DNA of 64,000 nucleotides. It comes from an uncultured Duodenibacillus sp. Lineage in GTDB: Bacteria; Pseudomonadota; Gammaproteobacteria; Burkholderiales; Burkholderiaceae_F. This document shows positions 26,089-35,149 of this stretch, piece by piece (positions within the stretch are counted from its first letter, which is position 1; each line of letters starts with the position of its first letter). The notes under the pieces are model-generated. The model had not been told where the DNA came from and did not search any database. It saw only the letters and a list, made by a program, of their open reading frames with translations. The translations under genes were made by a program, and so were the position numbers. Where the stretch lies: contig CALXQS010000003.1 in NCBI GenBank assembly GCA_944390715.1, positions 1-64,000 on the forward strand, in the 5' to 3' direction.

Positions 26089-28003
26089 CTAAGGTGCTCC
26101 TTTGTGCTTGATTGCTTTGCGAAGAATTCGTCGTGCGCTCGGGCTGCGGGCTTGCCGCCTGACTTTGTTCGACGGGCCCTGCGGGCAAAATGATGCGCAC
26201 CGTGAGTCCTCGGGGCTGGTGGCGCTCGAATTCCACGCGCCCGATGTAGTTTTCGGTGAGCGTGCGCACAATCATTAGGCCCAGTCCCAGGCCGTTTGTT
26301 TTGGTTGAGCGCAGGACGCTTCTGCCGAGGTCATTGAAGTCTTTCTGCGAAATATTGGGGCCGTTGTCGCTCACGCTGATGGTGAGCTTGCTGCCGCAGG
26401 CAATGGCCGAGACGACGATCTCGGGATCTTCTACCTGGGCGGCCGCTTCGGCCGCATTGGTCAGCAGATTGATGACGATGAGCTCAAGATCAATGGGCAC
26501 CATCATGAGCTGCACGCTGTCGATTCTTTCGGCTTTGATGCGGGCAAAACGCCCTTTGCCGGAAGTGCGGAACTGTCCCACGATGTCTTCAATCGCGCGG
26601 CGGCTGTCGATGGCCGAGCGCAGCGCCTGTCCTCGGCTGTAGGAGCGCACCCGCTCGACGATGCGGGCGGCCTTGGCCGCCTCGTCGTCGATGTTGTAGA
26701 CGGCGCGCACGACCTCTTCGCTGCTCGAGTCGTCGTCTTCCAAAATGCGCAGCGCGCCGTGCGCCAGATTCTGGATGCTTGCCAGGGGCTGCTTCATTTC
26801 GTGCGCGACGATGCCCGAAATTTGACCAACGGCGCCCAGACGCTGCAGGGCGTCGAGCTTTTCGCTGTTTTCTCGGGCAAGCCGCTCGGCGGCCTGACGC
26901 TCGGCGTAGACATGTTCGAGTTCGGCCGTGCGCTTTTGCACGAGCTTGGACAAAATGGCGCCGTGCACCACCAATCCGATCAGCGAGAAGATGCCGATGA
27001 CGATGAACGGCCAGAATTCTTCGACGAAGCGCCGCATGGTCCATTGCCGCAGATAGGCATACGGACCGACTTTGAGCGTCTGCAGCATGCGGCTTGTCTC
27101 GGAGTAGTCGGTCAGCACGCTCCAGTGCTGGCCCCAGGCGTTTGAGGGCTTGGTCAGAAGCATGGCCGAAATGTCGCGTGCGACATGCTCAGGCAGTCTT
27201 TCGGCTGCGGCAAAAACCCAGCCCGGGTATGAGCGCGTGGTGTGCTGGCAAGCAAGCGTATCGCCCGAATCCTCGTGCTCGAGCACGCGCAGACGCGCCG
27301 TTTCGGTCAGGCTGCCGGCTTGCTGCAGATCTTCCAGAAAGCAGGCGCGCACGATGCCCGCGTCGATCTCTCCCGAGGCAACGCGCTCGAGCAGGCGGCG
27401 CATGTTGAGGGGCTTTTCTTCGAGGATTTCGCCAAAAAATGCTTCCGGCTTGTCGTCAAACTCGGCAATCTCGGTGAGCACCTCGAAAATGCCGGGAGAA
27501 GCCTCGCCCTTGACGGTGCCTACTCTGAGCCCCCGCAGATCCTTGAGCTGCTGAAGATCCGTGCGGTCTTTTCTAACCACAACGGCAGCCGCTGAGGCGC
27601 GATTTGATCCGGTTGAGGTGTCCGAGACGAGCGCGGCGATGTCGCGCAGACCCAAGGAGAGATAGCTGTAGTAAAAAGTCGAGCCGCAAGCCACCAGATC
27701 CAGACGCTGTTCGCAGACTTGCTCACGCAAAGCTTCTGAATCAAGATATTCGACATGAAACCTGTACTGCGGCAGCTTCCACTTCAAATAGTCGATTGTT
27801 TCTTCAAGGAAAGCGCCGTCGTACCAGGGCGGCGAGTAGGCCAGAACGCCGACGGTGAGTTCCAGAGGCTTGCTTGAGGCAAGAGGGGCTTGTTCGGCCG
27901 CAGCGGTTGGCGGCGGCAGCTGCAGCGCCAAGAGCATCGTCAGCAGAGCAAAAACGCGGCCGACAAAATCAAGCAGCCTCGTCTGTAGAGCAGTATTGGC
28001 CAT
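26063..28003 (-). CDS. TtrS-like sensor histidine kinase with periplasmic substrate-binding domain
   Basis: A 646-residue membrane kinase. A first helix or signal (residues 12-35) is followed by a periplasmic PhnD/transferrin-like binding domain (about 48-290), as in the tetrathionate sensor TtrS. It contains VGVLAYSPP, and Cys97, Cys106, Cys221 and Cys252. A second helix lies at about 332-351, then a short coiled coil. The kinase core has H-box HEMKQPL (His401), N-box LLTNAAEAAA, G1 VSDNGPN and G2 GLGLGLMIV. It probably detects the substrate of the neighbouring reductase in the periplasm. The ligand is unknown. About 150 bases upstream to the next gene are available for its promoter. Confidence 0.85.
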   Translation of the reverse strand: MANTALQTRLLDFVGRVFALLTMLLALQLPPPTAAAEQAPLASSKPLELTVGVLAYSPPWYDGAFLEETIDYLKWKLPQYRFHVEYLDSEALREQVCEQRLDLVACGSTFYYSYLSLGLRDIAALVSDTSTGSNRASAAAVVVRKDRTDLQQLKDLRGLRVGTVKGEASPGIFEVLTEIAEFDDKPEAFFGEILEEKPLNMRRLLERVASGEIDAGIVRACFLEDLQQAGSLTETARLRVLEHEDSGDTLACQHTTRSYPGWVFAAAERLPEHVARDISAMLLTKPSNAWGQHWSVLTDYSETSRMLQTLKVGPYAYLRQWTMRRFVEEFWPFIVIGIFSLIGLVVHGAILSKLVQKRTAELEHVYAERQAAERLARENSEKLDALQRLGAVGQISGIVAHEMKQPLASIQNLAHGALRILEDDDSSSEEVVRAVYNIDDEAAKAARIVERVRSYSRGQALRSAIDSRRAIEDIVGQFRTSGKGRFARIKAERIDSVQLMMVPIDLELIVINLLTNAAEAAAQVEDPEIVVSAIACGSKLTISVSDNGPNISQKDFNDLGRSVLRSTKTNGLGLGLMIVRTLTENYIGRVEFERHQPRGLTVRIILPAGPVEQSQAASPQPERTTNSSQSNQAQRSTLDDKQHCRS

Positions 28004-28151
28004 GAAAAACTTGCGTGTACTGTCTTTTTGTAGTTGCAGCTATTCTAACGAGACCCGATGACAAGGCAAAAGAGAGCTTTGTTCGAACTGCGATCGGCTA
28101 AAGAATGCAAAGCCGCGCCGTCGGCGAAAGCTTCTTTTGTCGAGAAATCGC

Positions 28152-28601
28152 TCAATCCTCTTCGAACTTCTTCCACTTTTTTTTGTTTTTCTGCACAAAG
28201 CGTCTTAAAAGCGCAAGCTGCTCGGCAGCCTGCTCGGGTGCCGCTCCTTTAAAGGCAGCGGCGGCGCGGTGCGCTGAGCGCTCGTCGAGCCCAGCCACAT
28301 CCTCAAAAATGTCCGCAAGCGCTTCACGCATGGCGCAGATGTTTTGCGCAATGGCCTCGCCCTTGGTCGTCAGATGGATGGGGCCGTAGGACTCGCAGGT
28401 GATCAAGCCCGCGGCCTTGAGCGATTTGAGAGTGGTGCTGACCGTCGAGCGCGTCACGCCGGCGGCGGCAGCGACATCGGAGCTTTTGGCCGCTCCGCCC
28501 TCTCGGCGCACCTCATGGATGATGGCCAGATAGTCAAACTGCGTGACGGTGAGTTCAGGTTCAATAAAAATCAGCTTTTCTTTTTGGTTCTTCGAAGCCA
28601 T
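28152..28601 (-). CDS. DtxR/MntR- or MarR-like winged-helix regulator
   Basis: A 149-residue protein. A winged helix (TQFDYLAIIHEV ... SSDVAAAAGVTRSTVSTTLKSLKAAGLI) is followed by a wing (YGPIHLTTKGEAIA) and a helical region with some similarity to the dimerisation part of DtxR/MntR metal repressors. It is shorter than typical DtxR and only a few of the usual metal ligands can be guessed, so MarR-like classification is possible. A strongly basic KNKKKWKKF tail is unusual. It is monocistronic, with 273 bases of non-coding sequence before the divergent flavin oxidoreductase gene; it may regulate itself or that gene. Confidence 0.65.
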   Translation of the reverse strand: MASKNQKEKLIFIEPELTVTQFDYLAIIHEVRREGGAAKSSDVAAAAGVTRSTVSTTLKSLKAAGLITCESYGPIHLTTKGEAIAQNICAMREALADIFEDVAGLDERSAHRAAAAFKGAAPEQAAEQLALLRRFVQKNKKKWKKFEED

Positions 28602-28874
28602 GAGTCGTGCTGTTCCTGCGCTGCAGCGCGAAAAGAGTTGGTTTATTCGAACATTATAGGAAGAATCGACTCGGTGCGTCCACCAATTCGAACCTTTGCT
28701 TGAAGGCGCGCGGGCGAACTCAGAGGATGAATATTGCTAGCACAAAAAACGAATGCTGCGGCAGGGTTGAAAATGCGGAGTTGTCCTAGTTTTTGAGACC
28801 GTCTTTTTGGATTGCATTCAGAGCAAACTAGCGCTCACTTTTAATGCTCTTTCTTTCGGAGACAGGATCAAAAA

Positions 28875-30134
28875 ATGCAGGAAAAGCTCGGCGATTTTTC
28901 GGTGACGTTGGGCGGGCGTCAGTACAAGCCTCTGATGCTCGGAGGCATGGGGGTCAATATTTCCAATGCCGATTTGGTGCTTGCAATCGAAAAGCTGGGC
29001 GGAATTGCGCATTTGTCGGATGCGCTGCTCATGGATGTGGCCGACCGCGAGTTCGGCACGCATTACTGTCAGGCAAAAATACGCAAATTCAAGCGCTATC
29101 TCAACGATCCCGACAAGAGCGCCGTTTCCTTTGATCTTCATGATCTGGCCGAGTCGACCAAGCTCTATATCTCCGAGGTGATGAAAAAAAAGACGGGCAA
29201 GGGGCTGGTGCTCATCAACTGCATGGAAAAGCTTACGATGAATGCCGCGGCCGAGACGCTCAAGGTGAGGCTCAACGCGGCGCTCGATGCAGGCATCGAC
29301 GGCATCACGATGGGCGCCGGGCTGCATTTGTCGAGCATGCGTTTGATCAAGGACAATGCCCGCTTTCGCGAAGCACTGCTGGGCATCATCGTCTCTTCCG
29401 TGCGTGCGCTCAAGATTTTTCTGCAGCGCGCTCAGCAAGTGGAACGCCTCCCAGACTACGTCGTGGTCGAGGGGCCGCTTGCCGGCGGGCATCTCGGCTT
29501 CGGCGACGATTGGAGTCAGTACAACCTTGAGGACATCGTGCGCGACGTCAAGAAATACCTCGCGGACAACGGCATGGCGCAGATCCCGGTTTTTGCCGCA
29601 GGAGGCATCTTTACTGGCGGCGATGCCGTGCATATGCTGCGCGACGTGGGCGCCGACGGCGTTCAGGTCGCCACGCGCTTTACGATCGCCAAAGAGTGCG
29701 GCCTGCCCGACGACGTCAAGCAGCGCTACATCGATGCCAAGCCCGAGGATGTGGAAGTCAATCATTTCTCGACCACGGGCTATCCGATGCGCATGCTGAA
29801 ATATTCTCCGGCCAAGGCAAGCGACATACGCCCTAACTGCGAGGCTTACGGCTATCTCCTTTCCAATGGGCAGTGCTCCTACATCAAGGAGTGGCATGCC
29901 AGAAAAGGAGCCAAGGAGGAAGGACTGCAGGTGCCCGAGCACACCAAGTGCTGTCTGTGCACGCACATGCGCAACTACAAGGTGTGGACGTGCGGGGCGA
30001 CGGTTTCTAGGCTCAAGGAAACGACGGTAAGGCTTGCCGACGGTTCCTGGTATCTGCCGACGGCCCGACAGATCTACGAAGACTACATGACAAGCACTGC
30101 TCAGCACATTGCCGTGGCGCGCCCCGAAGAGTGA
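28875..30134 (+). CDS. NAD(P)H-dependent flavin oxidoreductase (nitronate monooxygenase family)
   Basis: A 419-residue FMN-binding TIM-barrel protein of the nitronate monooxygenase/2-nitropropane dioxygenase family. Visible blocks are the N-terminal PLMLGGMGVNIS, the phosphate-binding end VFAAGGIFTGGDAV and GVQVATRFTIAKECGL. A C-terminal extension contains a cysteine cluster CCLCTH and later TCG, which is not part of the minimal fold and could bind metal or be redox active. The family oxidises nitronates or acts as a general flavin reductase; the true substrate is open. The start is placed at the ATG after a GGAG about eight bases upstream. Confidence 0.75.
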   Translation: MQEKLGDFSVTLGGRQYKPLMLGGMGVNISNADLVLAIEKLGGIAHLSDALLMDVADREFGTHYCQAKIRKFKRYLNDPDKSAVSFDLHDLAESTKLYISEVMKKKTGKGLVLINCMEKLTMNAAAETLKVRLNAALDAGIDGITMGAGLHLSSMRLIKDNARFREALLGIIVSSVRALKIFLQRAQQVERLPDYVVVEGPLAGGHLGFGDDWSQYNLEDIVRDVKKYLADNGMAQIPVFAAGGIFTGGDAVHMLRDVGADGVQVATRFTIAKECGLPDDVKQRYIDAKPEDVEVNHFSTTGYPMRMLKYSPAKASDIRPNCEAYGYLLSNGQCSYIKEWHARKGAKEEGLQVPEHTKCCLCTHMRNYKVWTCGATVSRLKETTVRLADGSWYLPTARQIYEDYMTSTAQHIAVARPEE

Positions 30135-30177
30135 GCCGCCTGGCGCGCCTGGCTGTTCGAGGCGGCAAAAAGAGAAG

Positions 30178-30236
30178 AAAACCTCGTGATAACATGCTGA
30201 AATTATTTATTTTCGTCGTGTATAGAGCGAGGTTTT
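30178..30236 (+). promoter_or_regulatory. Promoter-like region inside an inverted repeat before gpmI
   Basis: CTGAAA (30197-30202), an 18-base spacer and TATAGA (30221-30226) resemble a sigma-70 promoter. The arms AAAACCTCG (30178-30186) and CGAGGTTTT (30228-30236) flank it as a perfect inverted repeat. The right arm contains the GAGG that would be the gpmI ribosome site, so pairing in a longer transcript could mask it. Confidence 0.35.
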
Positions 30237-30240
30237 TGCC

Positions 30241-31791
30241 GTGCAGCGCAATGTTCTTTTAATGATTCTCGACGGCTGGGGCCGCGGAGACGGCTCCAAG
30301 GGTGATGTGATTTCTTCGGTTCGCCCAGCGTATCTTTCGGCGCTTGAGCAGAAGTGGCCGCATGCGCTGCTTCGAACCGACGGGGAAAATGTTGGTCTGC
30401 CCGAGGGGCAGATGGGAAACTCCGAAGTCGGGCACCTCAACATCGGCGCGGGCCGCGTGGTGTACCAGGACTTGGTCAAGATCAACCGAGCCTGCAGAGC
30501 GGCGGCGGGCGAGGCCGAAGCGCTTGATCAAAACCAGGAAGTGCGGGCGCTCTTTGACTATGTCAAGCAAAGCGGAGCGGCGCTGCACTTCATGGGCCTG
30601 TTTTCCGACGGCGGCGTGCATGCCTCGCTCGAGCACTTGGAGCGCTTTCTGGAACTTGCCAAGCAAGAAGGCGTTGAGAAGACCTATGTGCATGCCTTCA
30701 TGGACGGCCGCGACACCGATCCCAGAAGCGGAGCGGGGTTTATTGGGCATGTGCTTGCGCGCATGCAAAAAGGCGAGCTTGCGGGCACGATTGCAAGCAT
30801 GATCGGCCGCTATTATGCAATGGACCGAGACAAGCGCTGGGAGCGCATTCACGAGGCCTATGCGCTTTTGTGCGAGGGCCAGGGCAAGGCGGTGCGCGAC
30901 ATGAGGCAGGCCATTGAGGAGTCCTATGCCGAAGGCGTGACCGATGAGTTCGTCAAGGCCGTCTGTCTGGTTGACGATGCGGGCAGCCCGATCGGCCGCA
31001 TCCGGGCGCATGATGCCGTTGTGTTCTTGAATTTCCGCAATGACCGCGCCAAGGAGCTCACCACGGTGCTCACGCAAAGCGATGTGCAGGACATGAAGAA
31101 GATGCCCCTTTACTTCGCGACGATGACGCCCTACGACGCAAAGTTTACGGGGCTGCATGTGCTTTTTCCCAAGCAGAATGTTGCCAATACGATCGGCGAG
31201 TGGATTTCTCATAAAGGACTCAAGCAGCTGCGCATTGCTGAAACCGAAAAGTACGCGCATGTCACGTTCTTTTTAAACGGCGGCCGGGAAGAAACGTTTG
31301 CCGGCGAGGACAGAATTCTTGTTCCCAGCCCCAAAGTCGCGACGTATGACCTAAAGCCTGAGATGAGCGCTTTTGAGGTGGCCGACAAGCTTGCCGCGGC
31401 GCTTGCTGAGAAAAAATACAACTTTGTGTGCCTGAACTTTGCCAACGGCGACATGGTCGGGCATACCGGCGTGTACGAGGCAATTGAAAAGGCGGTTCGA
31501 GCAGTGGATGCCTGTGCGCAGAAGGTCGTGGAGGCCGCGCGTGCGGCAGGCTACGAGGTCGTGCAGATCGCCGATCACGGCAACGCTGATCACGCGCTCA
31601 ACGCTGACGGCACTCCCAATACGGCGCATTCGCTCAACCCCGTGCCGATCGTGGTGGTGTCTGATCGGGTGCAGAGCCTCAGAAGCGGCGTTCTGGCCGA
31701 TGTGGCGCCCACCGTTCTTGATCTGATGGGGCTTGAAATGCCGGCCGAGATGACCGGCACGAGCCTTTTGACGTGGAAGATGCCGCAGTAA
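30241..31791 (+). CDS. gpmI: 2,3-bisphosphoglycerate-independent phosphoglycerate mutase
   Basis: A 516-residue glycolytic enzyme interconverting 3- and 2-phosphoglycerate with Mn2+. Alkaline-phosphatase superfamily metal ligands are visible in [22 protein letters not shown] (the serine nucleophile), [11 protein letters not shown] and [10 protein letters not shown]. The [12 protein letters not shown] block near the end is also characteristic. Length matches the family. The start is a GTG at 30241 with GAGG upstream, the only position giving the usual N-terminus. It is convergent with the cardiolipin synthase gene. Confidence 0.93.
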   Translation: MQRNVLLMILDGWGRGDGSKGDVISSVRPAYLSALEQKWPHALLRTDGENVGLPEGQMGNSEVGHLNIGAGRVVYQDLVKINRACRAAAGEAEALDQNQEVRALFDYVKQSGAALHFMGLFSDGGVHASLEHLERFLELAKQEGVEKTYVHAFMDGRDTDPRSGAGFIGHVLARMQKGELAGTIASMIGRYYAMDRDKRWERIHEAYALLCEGQGKAVRDMRQAIEESYAEGVTDEFVKAVCLVDDAGSPIGRIRAHDAVVFLNFRNDRAKELTTVLTQSDVQDMKKMPLYFATMTPYDAKFTGLHVLFPKQNVANTIGEWISHKGLKQLRIAETEKYAHVTFFLNGGREETFAGEDRILVPSPKVATYDLKPEMSAFEVADKLAAALAEKKYNFVCLNFANGDMVGHTGVYEAIEKAVRAVDACAQKVVEAARAAGYEVVQIADHGNADHALNADGTPNTAHSLNPVPIVVVSDRVQSLRSGVLADVAPTVLDLMGLEMPAEMTGTSLLTWKMPQ

Positions 31792-31809
31792 AGCGTTCGC
31801 GCCAAAAAG

Positions 31810-33285
31810 CTAAAGCAAAGGAGAACCCAGGTAGAAGAGCCCCTCGAGGAAGCGCTGCCAGCGGGTTCTCTGATGCCAGACCCTTGGGTTGAGCTGCGCG
31901 GAGCGCCGCTCATAGGAGCGCTGCAGCATCGCGAGCTCGTGCACGAAATTGCGGTCAAAAACAAGCAGCATCATTTCAAAATTCAGATGCAGGCTGCGGT
32001 TGTCAAGATTGACGGTGCCGAAAAGCGCAAAGTCGTCGTCAACCGTGATGGCTTTGGTATGCAGTACGCCGTCGGTGAAGTTCAAGATTTTGACGCCGCA
32101 CGCCATCAGGTCGCTGAAGTAGCGCCGGCTTGCCCAGCTGACAAATTTTGAGTCGCACTTTTGCGGCACGCACAGCCGTACTTCGACGCCGCGCAATGCG
32201 GCGTTTTGTATGGCAATGGCTAGAGATTCGTCAGGCACAAAGTAGGGCGTGGTGAGAAGCACGTGGCTGCGGGCGCAGTTGATGGCTTCGATGATGAGGC
32301 GTTTGTTGGCGTCATCGACCGTCGTTGGTCCCGACGGCACCACCGTGACGAAGGCTTCGCCCGCGGCGGGCGTTCTGGGAACCGGCGCGATTTCGCGTGC
32401 CGGGCGGCCTTCGTCGTCGGGCTGCAGCGCCCAGTCAAAGAAAAACACTTCATTGAGGCTGGTGACGGCTGTGCCTTCAATGCGCACCATGGCGTCAATC
32501 CATTCGCCCACGCCTTCGGAAATATTGAAAAATTCCGGGTCGATCATGTTGAGGCTGCCGGTGTAGCCTATCGCATCGTCAATGATGACTGTTTTGCGGT
32601 GCAGCCGCAGATCGGCGCGTCCCTTGCCGAAAGAGAAAAAATGCACGGGAAGCGCGCGGTTGAAGTGCACGCCGGCCTCCAGCATGCGCGAAGGCCAGGC
32701 CGAGTGCAGAAACTCGTAGCTGCCGACGTCGTCGACCAAAATGCGGCAGACGACTCCTCGTTTGGCTGCTTCAATGACGGCAGTGGCCATGCGGTCGCAG
32801 TAGCCTCCGAGGCTCCAGATGTAGAACTCCATTGAAACAGACTTCTTGGCCCTTCTGACGTCTTCGAGCATGCGCTCGAGCGCGTGCATGGAGTCGCCGA
32901 TCAATTCAAGCTTTGAGCCCGTCGTCATCGGCAGGTCGCCAAGCTTTTGCGCAAGCTCCACGAGACCTTTGTGCCGCATGGAGGAGGGGAGTTTGCCTGC
33001 CTGCGGGTCGTCGGCGTGCATTTTCTCCCACTGATTGAGGATGTGCTTGAGCTTGTAGGCGCGCCAGCGGCCGATCGGGCGCTCGCCGAATAAAATATAA
33101 AGCAGGAATCCGACGAAGGGCAGCGCCAAGGTGAGCATGATCCAGGCAAAGGAGCTGCCCGGCGGATGGCGCGTCATGATGACGCGCAAAACAACCGCAA
33201 GACCTAAACAAATCTGCACGGTAAGGGCGCCCGCGCCCCAAACCGCAACCCAGAAGGCTTCATCAGCAAAAAGATCGGCAAACAT
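31810..33285 (-). CDS. cls: Cardiolipin synthase (phospholipase D superfamily)
   Basis: A 491-residue inner-membrane enzyme joining phosphatidyl groups to make cardiolipin. Two N-terminal helices (VQICLGLAVVLRVIM and FAWIMLTLALPFVGFLLYILFG) precede two HKD motifs. The first is HRKTVIIDD followed by GSLN; the second is HTKAITVDDD followed by GTVNLDNRS. The first HKD has Arg between His and Lys (HxK kept). The start is moved to the ATG at 33285, whose product begins MFADLF; a longer frame from 33360 would overlap uup. It lies 14 bases after uup and is likely cotranscribed with it. Confidence 0.88.
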   Translation of the reverse strand: MFADLFADEAFWVAVWGAGALTVQICLGLAVVLRVIMTRHPPGSSFAWIMLTLALPFVGFLLYILFGERPIGRWRAYKLKHILNQWEKMHADDPQAGKLPSSMRHKGLVELAQKLGDLPMTTGSKLELIGDSMHALERMLEDVRRAKKSVSMEFYIWSLGGYCDRMATAVIEAAKRGVVCRILVDDVGSYEFLHSAWPSRMLEAGVHFNRALPVHFFSFGKGRADLRLHRKTVIIDDAIGYTGSLNMIDPEFFNISEGVGEWIDAMVRIEGTAVTSLNEVFFFDWALQPDDEGRPAREIAPVPRTPAAGEAFVTVVPSGPTTVDDANKRLIIEAINCARSHVLLTTPYFVPDESLAIAIQNAALRGVEVRLCVPQKCDSKFVSWASRRYFSDLMACGVKILNFTDGVLHTKAITVDDDFALFGTVNLDNRSLHLNFEMMLLVFDRNFVHELAMLQRSYERRSAQLNPRVWHQRTRWQRFLEGLFYLGSPLL

Positions 33286-33298
33286 GCTTTGACGACAC

Positions 33299-35143
33299 CT
33301 ATTTTGCGCACCGCTGCGCTTTTTCAGAGAGCTCTTCCCAGCGGGCGTAGGCCTCTTCAATCAGGCTCGGAAGTTCTTGCGAGCGCTTGGTGTCGGACTG
33401 CTGTTCGGCAATGTCGCGCTTGAAGTAGTCGGGCTCGCTCATGCGCAGCATCAGAGCGTTTTGCTCGGCTTCGAGCGCTTCAATTCTCGCGGGCAGCTCT
33501 TCGAGCTCTTTGTTTTCTTTGTAGCTCATGCGCAGCTGCTCGCGTCGAGCAGGACGCGCGGCATGAGCGGCGGCTTTTTCTTTTGCGGGCTTGGCTGCCG
33601 CCGCAGGCTCGGGCAGCGGCGGACGCTGCCGCACCCAGTCTTCGTAGCCGCCTACAAACTCCATCCAGCGTCCGTCAGGACGAGCCCAGTTGACGGGAGC
33701 AAGCACCTGCGTGACGACATCGTCAAGAAACCGCCGGTCATGGCTGACCAGAATAATGGTGCCGGGGTAGTTTTCCAGCGTTTCTTCCAACAGCTCCAGA
33801 GAGTCGATGTCCAGGTCGTTTGTGGGCTCGTCGAGCACCAAGAGGTTTGCCGGCAGCGCAAAAAGGCGCGCGAGCAAAAGGCGGTTTCTTTCTCCGCCCG
33901 AGAGATTGGCCACAGGGACTTCGGCGCGGTGCGGAGCAAACAGAAAGTCGCTCAGATAGCTCATGATGTGTTTTCGGACGCCGGCAATTTCCACCCATTC
34001 GCTGCCCGGGCTGATGGTTTCGGCTACGGTTTTCGCATCGTCGAGCTGCTCGCGCAGCTGATCGAAGTAGGCGATTTTGAGATTGGTGCCGAGCTTGACG
34101 GTGCCTTCATCCGGAGCAAGTGCGCCCAGAAGCAGCTTGATGAGCGTTGATTTTCCTGCCCCGTTGGGGCCGACAAGGCCCAGCTTGTCGCCGCGCATGA
34201 GCTTGAAGTTGAGTCCTTTGACGATTGTGCGCTCTGCAAAAGACTTTCCCAGATTGACGGCTTCGGCCACGATTTTGCCGCTTTTTTCTCCGGCATCGAT
34301 CGAGAGATTGATTTGGCCGATGCGCTCGCGTCTGGCAGCGCGTTCGCGCCGCAATGCTTCCAGCCGCCTGACGCGGCCTTCATTGCGGGTGCGGCGCGCC
34401 TCAATGCCCTTTCGGATCCACACCTCTTCCTGAGCCCAGAATTTGTCAAACCGCGCCCTCTGAAGGTCTTCGGCGGCAAGCTCCTCGGCCTTGCGCGCTT
34501 CATAGGCGGCAAAGTTGCCTGGGTAGCTGCGCAGGATGCCGCGATCGAGTTCAATGATGCGCGTGGCCACTGAATCGAGAAAGGCTCGGTCGTGCGTGAT
34601 CACCATCAGCGTGCGGCCATTTTTAAATTCTCCCTTGAGAATTTCTTCGAGGGCGAGAATCGTGTCGACGTCAAGATGGTTGGTGGGTTCATCGAGCAGC
34701 AGCACGTCGGGCTTCAAGCTCAGCGCCAGAGCAAGCGCCGCGCGCTTTTTCTCGCCTCCAGAGGCTTGTTCGGGCGAGACGTCGTCGGCAAGGCTCAGCT
34801 TGTGCAGATATTCGTCAAGGCGCGCTAAAGCCGTCCACTTGTCGCGTTCGTCGGGAATGTCCTCAAGGCGGCCTCGCGCGATGAGCGACTCTTTGAGGGT
34901 CGGCGCCGCAGGCAGAAAAGGTTCTTGCTCAACGTAGATGCGCCGCAGGCCGTCTTGCAGCCGAATTTCTCCGGCGTCGAGCTTTTCGGCGCCGGCGAGC
35001 ACCTTGAGCAGCGAGCTTTTGCCCGTGCCGTTGCGCCCGATTAATCCGACGCGTTCGCCGGCTTCAAGCGACATGTCTGCATGATCTAAAAGCGGCAGGT
35101 CGCCCCAGGCGAGTTCAGCCTGCATCAGCGTAATAATGGCCAT
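33299..35143 (-). CDS. uup: ABC-F family ATPase Uup
   Basis: A 614-residue soluble protein with two ABC domains: Walker A GRNGTGKSS with signature ASGGEKKR and Walker B LLLDEPTNHLD; and GPNGAGKST with LSGGERNR and LVLDEPTNDLD. A charged linker (RRTRNEGRVRRLEALRRER) lies between them. The C-terminal coiled coil (KELEELPARIEALEAEQ) is the feature that marks Uup among ABC-F proteins. Uup is connected with branched DNA intermediates, ribosome function and suppression of transposon excision. There are no membrane segments. Confidence 0.88.
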   Translation of the reverse strand: MAIITLMQAELAWGDLPLLDHADMSLEAGERVGLIGRNGTGKSSLLKVLAGAEKLDAGEIRLQDGLRRIYVEQEPFLPAAPTLKESLIARGRLEDIPDERDKWTALARLDEYLHKLSLADDVSPEQASGGEKKRAALALALSLKPDVLLLDEPTNHLDVDTILALEEILKGEFKNGRTLMVITHDRAFLDSVATRIIELDRGILRSYPGNFAAYEARKAEELAAEDLQRARFDKFWAQEEVWIRKGIEARRTRNEGRVRRLEALRRERAARRERIGQINLSIDAGEKSGKIVAEAVNLGKSFAERTIVKGLNFKLMRGDKLGLVGPNGAGKSTLIKLLLGALAPDEGTVKLGTNLKIAYFDQLREQLDDAKTVAETISPGSEWVEIAGVRKHIMSYLSDFLFAPHRAEVPVANLSGGERNRLLLARLFALPANLLVLDEPTNDLDIDSLELLEETLENYPGTIILVSHDRRFLDDVVTQVLAPVNWARPDGRWMEFVGGYEDWVRQRPPLPEPAAAAKPAKEKAAAHAARPARREQLRMSYKENKELEELPARIEALEAEQNALMLRMSEPDYFKRDIAEQQSDTKRSQELPSLIEEAYARWEELSEKAQRCAK

Positions 35144-35149
35144 GTTTTT

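Noticed and set aside
28818..30107. 429-residue minus-strand frame opposite the nitronate monooxygenase-like gene
   Set aside because: No family features; composition is typical of an antisense reading of a GC-rich gene.
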